Source: DATGFK01 sp040007395
GTDB lineage: Bacteria; Chloroflexota; Anaerolineae; Aggregatilineales; UBA2796
Direction: 5' to 3'
NCBI GenBank assembly: GCA_040007395.1
Contig: JBDTVG010000061.1
Location: 1-15,106 of the forward strand
DNA: 15,106 nucleotides
Shown here: positions 7,412-12,368 of the stretch, piece after piece
How positions within the stretch are numbered: the stretch's first letter is position 1
How the letters are laid out: each line of letters begins with the position of its first letter
Notes under the pieces: model-generated
The model's input: only the letters and a program-made list of their open reading frames with translations
Told to the model about the DNA's origin: nothing
The model's database searches: none
Made by a program: the position numbers and the translations under genes

Positions 7412-7439
7412 AAATATTGGACTTTCGCTGAATCGGCGC

Positions 7440-7485
7440 AAAAAAAGGTTTATACCATTGTGCAGTGCCAAACAGTATAAACCTT
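7440..7485 (-). terminator. Intrinsic terminator after the DUF1206 gene
   Basis: On the minus strand AAGGTTTATAC (7475-7485) pairs perfectly with GTATAAACCTT (7445-7455) around a 19-base loop, and the second arm runs into seven consecutive T residues (7440-7446). It lies 50 bases past the DUF1206 stop codon and just ahead of the TPR gene's start, so TPR expression would need read-through or a promoter inside this short gap. Confidence 0.75.
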
Positions 7486-7534
7486 GATTTTATCACGAAG
7501 AGCGAGCGATGTAGCCTTCTGATTAGTGGCTTGT

Positions 7535-8389
7535 TTATCGCTTGAAGCGCAACCACATCCCACTCATGGCAGAGTAAACACCGAAGGCGATCAGACCCAA
7601 CGCGACGACTCCTAGTAGCCATGGACCATAGGGTTGGTGTAGCAGCGCCGTCAGTACGCCGTCAATACCCTGTGCCTCATTGGCATCGTGGCGGTACGCT
7701 GCCAGAAACAGAAATGCGCCGATCATGGCAAAGACGACACCGCGTGCCGCTGTACCAAACCGTCCTATCCGATCAATCCATTGGCGTTGGGTACTGCTTA
7801 GCGCGTAGGGTTGAAACTGTCGCTCGAAATTGGGGCCTAAGCCCTGCACGATCTGGATCAAACCCGATCCCAGAAACATCAACGCTACAGCGGCGACAAT
7901 CCATACCCCCCAAGTGGTTGAAAGTAGCATAGCTGTGTTTTGTTGAGTTTGCGCCGTTTGAGCGCCGTTGTGGGCAGCGGCGGCTACCCCTGCAATTAGG
8001 CGATACGTCGCTAGCGCTAGAAAGGCATAAGATACGCCGCTGGCGAGATACCCAATACGTTCGGCAATCCCTTTGGGATCGCTGCCTTTGTGCAGTGGGT
8101 CGAACAGCGCGCGGATTAGACCCCACAACGCATAGCCGATTAGCCCCACCAACACTATGTACAACAACAGTCCACCAAGCGGAGTCTTGCCCAATGCGAC
8201 AATCGCCCCTTGCGAATCGGTCAGCGTCCCGCCACCCGTCACGGCGACTTGTAAGGCCAATACACCGATGGCCCCGTAGACCAGACCGCGCACGGCATAT
8301 CCCAGACGCATCAAATTTTCCATGATACGACTGGTGGTTGCCTGACTGGCGATTCGTTTACTCTGCTGTCTTAAACTATTGGCTTGCAT
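7535..8389 (-). CDS. DUF1206-family six-helix membrane protein
   Basis: A 284-residue integral membrane protein made of three similar units, each with two hydrophobic helices (roughly residues 29-50 and 70-95, 111-136 and 158-181, 207-231 and 254-278). Each unit opens with an RxGxxxRGxVxxxIG-like stretch: RLGYAVRGLVYGAIGVLAL, RIGYLASGVSYAFLALA and RFGTAARGVVFAMIGAFLF. This threefold pattern is the signature of DUF1206 (PF06724), whose function is unknown. The short N-terminus is polar and cytoplasmic by the positive-inside rule. The ATG start is supported by GAGGG nine bases upstream. A terminator hairpin follows, so it is probably transcribed alone; the 193-base gap upstream should hold its promoter, though I could not pick a convincing one. 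Confidence 0.9.
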   Translation of the reverse strand: MQANSLRQQSKRIASQATTSRIMENLMRLGYAVRGLVYGAIGVLALQVAVTGGGTLTDSQGAIVALGKTPLGGLLLYIVLVGLIGYALWGLIRALFDPLHKGSDPKGIAERIGYLASGVSYAFLALATYRLIAGVAAAAHNGAQTAQTQQNTAMLLSTTWGVWIVAAVALMFLGSGLIQIVQGLGPNFERQFQPYALSSTQRQWIDRIGRFGTAARGVVFAMIGAFLFLAAYRHDANEAQGIDGVLTALLHQPYGPWLLGVVALGLIAFGVYSAMSGMWLRFKR

Positions 8390-8582
8390 AGCACCGTACC
8401 CTCATAGTCATACTACAATTTCACCTGCTAATATAGAAATCGTAGCGCTTGACTACAGCGATAGCAAAGCTATTTATAAACTGTTTAGCCTGTTCCCGAC
8501 TTGTCTCAATACACTGCCAATAACGCGAACGCGGGACTCAACGTACTGTTGGTTATTTAACGGGAATTAGGACGATGTGAAG

Positions 8583-9731
8583 TCAGGCGTTGCCCTGCTC
8601 AAGGCTAACGATTAGCCCGATCAGTTCCTCGCCATACTTCTCACGCTTCCAAGGGCCAAGTCCGGGGATAGTATCGAGTTCATCTAGCGATTGCGGCGCA
8701 TTATGAGCTAACGCCCACATCGCATCTTTGGAAAGAATGACATCGCTTTCGACCCCGCGCTCGATAGCTCGCCGCTTGCGCCACTCGTGGAGCGCATCAA
8801 AACGCGCTTGAGTTGCCGCATCAAGACGCGGGTTGCGATCTGGGCGAGTCGGTAATGGCGCTTTTTGTCCGCGTTGCAGCGCCAGCATGATCTTCTGCCC
8901 GTAGCGATCCAATTGACTGTGACTCATACCGGGAATCGCGCCCAGATCCTTCAAGGTTTCCGGTTCTTGCAGTGCAATCGCCGTTAGTACTTCGTCGGTC
9001 AAAACCTTAAAGGGCGGGCGATTGCGCTGTTCGGCAAGCTGTTCGCGCAGCAAATATAATTCGCGCAGCAGGGCAAACTGGCGACGTGAGCAATCTCGCG
9101 CCGCGTGGATTCGCCAAAAGCCATCAGGGTCAAAGATGTGTTCAGCAGGCGGTACTTCGGTGAGCAGCGCAAAAATTTCGCGGGCTTCGACCAAGCAGTT
9201 CTGCTCGCACAGCACGTTGTGTAGAATATCGCGTAGTGACAGCAGATAATGGGTATCTTGCTGGGCATATTGCAACTGTTCCAGCGGAATCGGACGGAGC
9301 GACCAGTCGGCGCGTTGGAAGCGCTTATCGACTTGAAGCTCGAAATAGGTTTCGAGCAATGAACCCAGACCAAACGCCTTGAGTCCGGCAACACGAGCGC
9401 TCAACATGGTATCGAATAGATTGTTGAATTCAAAGCCGAAGTCGCGCTTCATGCACATCAGATCATATTCGGCGGCGTGAAAAACTTTTTCGATGGTGGG
9501 GTCGGCAAAAAGCGGAGCCAACGGACTGAGCGTATCCAACGCTAGTGGATCGATCAACCAATCCTGCGTCAGCGTCGAAATCTGGATCAAGCATACTCGT
9601 TCGTGGTAGGCATACAGGCTGTTTGATTCGGTATCCACAGCAAAGCAGGATTCACGCTTAAGATGCAGCGCTAGTTTTCGCAAGCCAGATTGGGTATTGA
9701 TGATCTGCGGTGCAGGCAGTTGAGAGGTCAT
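8583..9731 (-). CDS. rnd: Ribonuclease D with two HRDC domains
   Basis: A 382-residue DEDDy 3'-5' exoribonuclease. Catalytic positions visible are Asp33 and Glu35 in FAVDTES, Asp90 in HAAEYDLMCMK, and Tyr155 with Asp159 in YAQQDTHYLL. The exonuclease domain spans about residues 10-175, followed by two HRDC nucleic-acid-binding domains at about 213-285 and 305-378 (the latter with LDTIPGLGPWKREKYG). This matches the layout and length of RNase D, which trims 3' ends of tRNA precursors and other stable RNAs in the cytoplasm. The ATG at 9731 gives the full family N-terminus, although no strong ribosome binding site precedes it. It appears to be a single-gene unit; the gene upstream (AIM24-type) is divergent. 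Confidence 0.93.
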   Translation of the reverse strand: MTSQLPAPQIINTQSGLRKLALHLKRESCFAVDTESNSLYAYHERVCLIQISTLTQDWLIDPLALDTLSPLAPLFADPTIEKVFHAAEYDLMCMKRDFGFEFNNLFDTMLSARVAGLKAFGLGSLLETYFELQVDKRFQRADWSLRPIPLEQLQYAQQDTHYLLSLRDILHNVLCEQNCLVEAREIFALLTEVPPAEHIFDPDGFWRIHAARDCSRRQFALLRELYLLREQLAEQRNRPPFKVLTDEVLTAIALQEPETLKDLGAIPGMSHSQLDRYGQKIMLALQRGQKAPLPTRPDRNPRLDAATQARFDALHEWRKRRAIERGVESDVILSKDAMWALAHNAPQSLDELDTIPGLGPWKREKYGEELIGLIVSLEQGNA

Positions 9732-10098
9732 AGTGTTTAGTGGCTAGTCCAATGTTGGTTTGAAGGAATGAAAGTCGGATCACAACACTCAGCATCACTC
9801 AACGTGTTGGGCGACTTGGGGTGGAGTTTACAATTACAAAACTACTCCTGATGATTCAGCCATTAAGAAACCTAAGAACGTAAAGATTGTAAGATCATTA
9901 TGCCACAATTAGCCACATGAGGCAATGCTTAATTTACATTAGCAAGATTAATACATCCACTGCGAATGTACAGTCTGCGGAAATCGTTATAAGATCGCTA
10001 TTATCTCGTGACACTATTCACTATCATTGCACACTCCGGCGCGTGTAGGATTGACGTAGAATGATAATTATCGACCTTTGCATCATGGAGAAAATTCA
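9732..10098. other. Divergent intergenic region between rnd and the AIM24-family gene
   Basis: This 367-base AT-rich gap must carry the promoters of both divergent genes. I see no open reading frame of note. Recognisable elements are a small inverted repeat CAACAC/GTGTTG (9783-9788 and 9804-9809), a TTGACG at 10051-10056, and a perfect 10-bp palindrome just before the AIM24-type gene. No pair of -35 and -10 boxes with good spacing is convincing on either strand. Confidence 0.5.
10063..10072. promoter_or_regulatory. Palindrome GATAATTATC, candidate operator
   Basis: A perfect 10-bp palindrome 27-36 bases upstream of the AIM24-type start codon, where a -10 box or operator would lie. GATAAT itself is a near-consensus -10 hexamer, and the GATAAT/ATTATC arrangement recalls half of a Fur-type box, but the flanking third hexamer is poor. 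The assignment is tentative. Confidence 0.35.
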
Positions 10099-10782
10099 AT
10101 GAAATATGAGATTCAACATACTGTTATGCAGTCGCTCGAAGTCCAACTGGGTCAAGGCGAATCAGTCTATACGCAGGCAGGCGGCATGGCGTGGATGACC
10201 GACGGCATCGAGATGACGACCAGCGGCAAAGGTGGCATGATGGGCGCGTTGGGGCGCGTCATGGCTGGATCAAGCCTACTGTTGACGACCTACAAATCTA
10301 GTGTCCCCAACGCCGCCGTGACTTTTGTGACCGACGCACCCGGCAAAATTCTAGGTATGGAACTCAAAGCGGGGCAAAGTCTCATGGCGCAGCGCGATAC
10401 TTTCCTCGTGGCGCAGGAAAGCGTGACCTTTGAAGCGGCTTTTACCAAAAAGCTAGGCGTAGGCGTGTTCGGCGGCGAAGGTTTTGTCCTCCAAAAGATT
10501 ACTGGGCCGGGGCTGTTCTGGGCTGAGATCAGCGGCGAGGTGCAAGAATATACACTCGCTCCTAACCAGATGATGAAGATCAGCGCTGGACATGTCGCCA
10601 TGTTCGAACCAACCGTGACCTACGACATTCAGATGGTCAAGGGCATCACCAATATTCTGTTTGCTGGGGAAGGGCTGTATCTGGCGACTCTCAAGGGGCC
10701 GGGCAAAATCTGGTTGCAGACGATGCCTGTATCCAGTTTGGCGGCGGCAATTCGCCAGTTTATTCCCACGAAAAGCAGCTAG
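10099..10782 (+). CDS. AIM24 / TIGR00266-family protein
   Basis: A 227-residue protein with the AIM24 (PF01987, TIGR00266) pattern. The N-terminal part reads YEIQHTVMQSLEVQLGQGESVYTQAGGMAWM, followed by the Gly/Met-rich SGKGGMMGALGRVMAGSSLL, a central FVTDAPGKILGMEL region, and the later GVGVFGGEGFVLQKITGPGLFWAEISG repeat. These proteins are all-beta and lack recognisable catalytic residues; the bacterial role is not established and the yeast relative is mitochondrial. I chose ATG 10099 because GGAG (10087-10090) lies eight bases upstream; an in-frame TTG at 10078 is less likely. It is the only clear plus-strand gene here, followed by its own terminator and convergent with the accessory genes and ftsK. 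Confidence 0.88.
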   Translation: MKYEIQHTVMQSLEVQLGQGESVYTQAGGMAWMTDGIEMTTSGKGGMMGALGRVMAGSSLLLTTYKSSVPNAAVTFVTDAPGKILGMELKAGQSLMAQRDTFLVAQESVTFEAAFTKKLGVGVFGGEGFVLQKITGPGLFWAEISGEVQEYTLAPNQMMKISAGHVAMFEPTVTYDIQMVKGITNILFAGEGLYLATLKGPGKIWLQTMPVSSLAAAIRQFIPTKSS

Positions 10783-10827
10783 GGTCGAATCCACCTAATC
10801 AACTGAATTGGATCATCTCTAATCAAT

Positions 10828-10862
10828 AACGAAGCGTGATGCAAAAGTCAGGCTTCGTTTTG
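10828..10862 (+). terminator. Intrinsic terminator of the AIM24-family gene
   Basis: AACGAAGC (10828-10835) pairs with GCTTCGTT (10852-10859) across a 16-base loop, followed by TTGATTTTA. Its right arm lies within a 16-base sequence shared exactly with the ftsK terminator (12324-12339). Confidence 0.65.
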
Positions 10863-10870
10863 ATTTTACG

Positions 10871-11242
10871 TTAGGCGGATTGCGCCAAACTAATCTCAAC
10901 TGTTAAATGAACATCTGAATAAGTTGGTCGCACAATGGCTTCACGCTTTCGGCGACCCTCGCGTGGAAATATATCTTTTCCCGCACACCATAGAAACTTA
11001 TCTATATCTTTGAGATCAAACATTGATAAACTGTAGTTTTGGCGGAAGGTTGCCATAATCTGATTAAATTGAGGATATTGCCTTAAATCTTGGCGACGGA
11101 ATGAACTGAAGTTATCTTATTTTCGATAACCCCAAAGCATCTGCTCGACGAAACTATCGGACTCGGATTGATCGAATTTGCGGATATACGACTTAACCAA
11201 GTTTTCGGTAGGGACTGGTAATTGTGGTGTTCTTGCCGCCAT
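10871..11242 (-). pseudogene. Small gene of unknown function split by an in-frame TAA
   Basis: From ATG 11242 the frame reads 41 residues (MAARTPQLPVPTENL to QMLWGYRK), meets TAA at 11117-11119, then continues open in the same frame for 81 more residues (DNFSSFRRQDLRQYPQFNQI, then MATFRQNYSLS and onward) to TAA at 10871. The pieces read as one about 123-codon protein: the region with no start between the two parts is open, and its style matches both sides. The stretch LKDIDKFLWCAGKDIFP looks like a conserved motif of small uncharacterised proteins, but I cannot name the family. A separate restart at ATG 11056 is possible without a good ribosome binding site. Codon use is AT-richer than that of the housekeeping genes. 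Its last codons and stop overlap a stretch weakly similar to DNA downstream of ftsK. Confidence 0.6.
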
Positions 11243-11275
11243 GACTGCTTTTCGTGAAATAAAGCTGGTATAAGT

Positions 11276-11401
11276 TTAGGCTTCGTTTTTGTAGAACGCC
11301 AAAGACACTACGTCGATCCATGCTTCTTTGGTGCTGTCATCGCCCGCATTGGCGATGGTGCTACATGCGGCAGGCGAACTGATTGCGCGACATTTTTTCA
11401 T
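11276..11401 (-). pseudogene. Decayed copy of the ftsK 3' end
   Basis: This frame encodes MKKCRAISSPAACSTIANAG, then DDSTKEAWID and 11 more residues. It aligns with the FtsK C-terminus, which reads MEKRGAISSADARSATANDG, then GDSEDNTKEA and stop. At DNA level 11376-11410 matches the corresponding ftsK segment at about 26 of 35 positions, and a 14-base stretch at 11320-11333 is identical to 12371-12384. Similarity continues into the ftsK downstream region (GTTCTA and CGAAGCCT). Only the last part of the winged-helix gamma domain is present, so it has no function of its own. The stop of the HNH-like gene overlaps its ATG (ATGA). Relic of a partial duplication or displaced ftsK end. Confidence 0.8.
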
Positions 11402-12147
11402 AAATTTGATTGTTGCAGGGCTGATTCCCTAAATCTTGCTGTGACTTCAAAGCCATCGTAGAACACCAGTTGCATGGTTGTTGACATTACCTGTGTTAAC
11501 ACCATTATTCCAGAAGGGCGAATAGACGGAGTTTGTGCCGTACTTTGGACGAACTGGTAGTAGAAAATATCGGGATTTTCCCCATACTTTGGTTCCAGAA
11601 TGCACAACAACCGCGAGGCTTCGTTGGTTTGGGCCAAAGTATTCATTATCGAGTTTGGCTCCCTCATGATGGCAGATAGGCTCCGAGAAAAGATAATGAC
11701 CTTTTCGCGAGCTTTTTGTTTGAATTGGTAGAAGTAAATACCGCGTGCTATTTTGTCCATCTCAGAATTAAATCTAGCAATATCAAGAGGCATAGTGACG
11801 AGTTCTTCACCTTGAAAATTGAAGAATTGGTGATGTGTTCCTTGTCCGAAAAAGAGATCCCAAAGCCCCTTTTTCTCTTTGAGTTTGAAGGATCTCATTA
11901 TCTTCACCATGCTGTACTCGTAACCTGCTTGATTGTTCCTCCAATGGAGAGCGATAATCGTTTTGAGGTATTCGTCATCTTTTGAATTATGCAGGTTATG
12001 CTCATCACAAGCAGGTACGGTTATAAGGTTCTTTCGAAAATCCAGTCCTTTCGGTATGTCCTTTTGTTCTGGGAAAAAACATTCCGGCGGTACGTGTTCT
12101 TTCGTTTTCTTTCCGGGTTTGTCACACATATAACACGTTTTTTTCAT
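11398..12147 (-). CDS. HNH-endonuclease-like zinc-motif protein
   Basis: A 249-residue protein from ATG 12147, well placed by GAGGA about eight bases upstream; a TTG six codons earlier is less likely. The N-terminus carries CYMCDKPGKKTKEHVPPECF and then VPACDEHNLHNSKDDEY. This is the C-x2-C ... EHxPP ... C-x2-[CH] ... N ... S-x-DDE layout of a large group of short, uncharacterised HNH-like proteins. Here the second knuckle reads C-D-E-H, so one zinc Cys is replaced by His. The remaining about 180 residues (FKLKEKKGLWDLFFGQGTHHQFFNF onward) match nothing I recognise. DNA cleavage is inferred from the motif only. The gene is AT-richer than ftsK and the dehydrogenase, consistent with acquisition, and its last few codons run into ftsK-derived sequence. 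Confidence 0.72.
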   Translation of the reverse strand: MKKTCYMCDKPGKKTKEHVPPECFFPEQKDIPKGLDFRKNLITVPACDEHNLHNSKDDEYLKTIIALHWRNNQAGYEYSMVKIMRSFKLKEKKGLWDLFFGQGTHHQFFNFQGEELVTMPLDIARFNSEMDKIARGIYFYQFKQKAREKVIIFSRSLSAIMREPNSIMNTLAQTNEASRLLCILEPKYGENPDIFYYQFVQSTAQTPSIRPSGIMVLTQVMSTTMQLVFYDGFEVTARFRESALQQSNL

Positions 12148-12305
12148 GGCTTTGTCCTCACGCAATTCGTTGATTTTATAAGTTGTGGAGTGATTGGGAA
12201 GGGTAAATATAATCCAGTTGAAACCCAGTTAAGTTCTAGTTTAGGATCATGTACTTTACAAGATTCAGCGAGGCAAATGGGTCAATATACTTGACGGTTG
12301 TCACA

Positions 12306-12338
12306 TAAAAATGAAGCCTGACTCAAAAGTCAGGCTTC
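12306..12338 (-). terminator. Intrinsic terminator of ftsK
   Basis: GAAGCCTGACT (12313-12323) and AGTCAGGCTTC (12328-12338) form a perfect 11-bp stem with a 4-base loop. On the minus strand it is followed by ATTTTTA. It lies 30 bases past the ftsK stop codon. There is no T-run on the plus side, so it serves the minus strand. Confidence 0.85.
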
Positions 12339-12368
12339 GCGATAGAACACTAGCTGAACTGCGCCGGA

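Larger units (their letters stand above)
10842..12339 (+). repeat. Direct repeat CAAAAGTCAGGCTTCG bracketing the accessory strip
   Basis: Exact 16-bp copies occur at 10842-10857 and 12324-12339, in the terminators of the AIM24-type gene and of ftsK. A degenerate relative (AAGTTTAGGCTTCG) lies at about 11272-11285. The copies bracket the broken small gene, the ftsK-tail relic and the HNH-like gene. Confidence 0.7.

Noticed and set aside
8449..8480. A plus-strand TTGACT followed by TATAAA-like sequence with a small ATAGC/GCTAT hairpin.
   Set aside because: The spacing of -35 to -10 is wrong (20 bases for the better box) and no plus-strand gene follows.
9729..9746. AGTGTTTAGTGGCTAG just before rnd matches 13 of 16 bases of the miniature element's end.
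   Set aside because: Only one half-site, with no second inverted end or target duplication nearby, so it could easily be coincidence.
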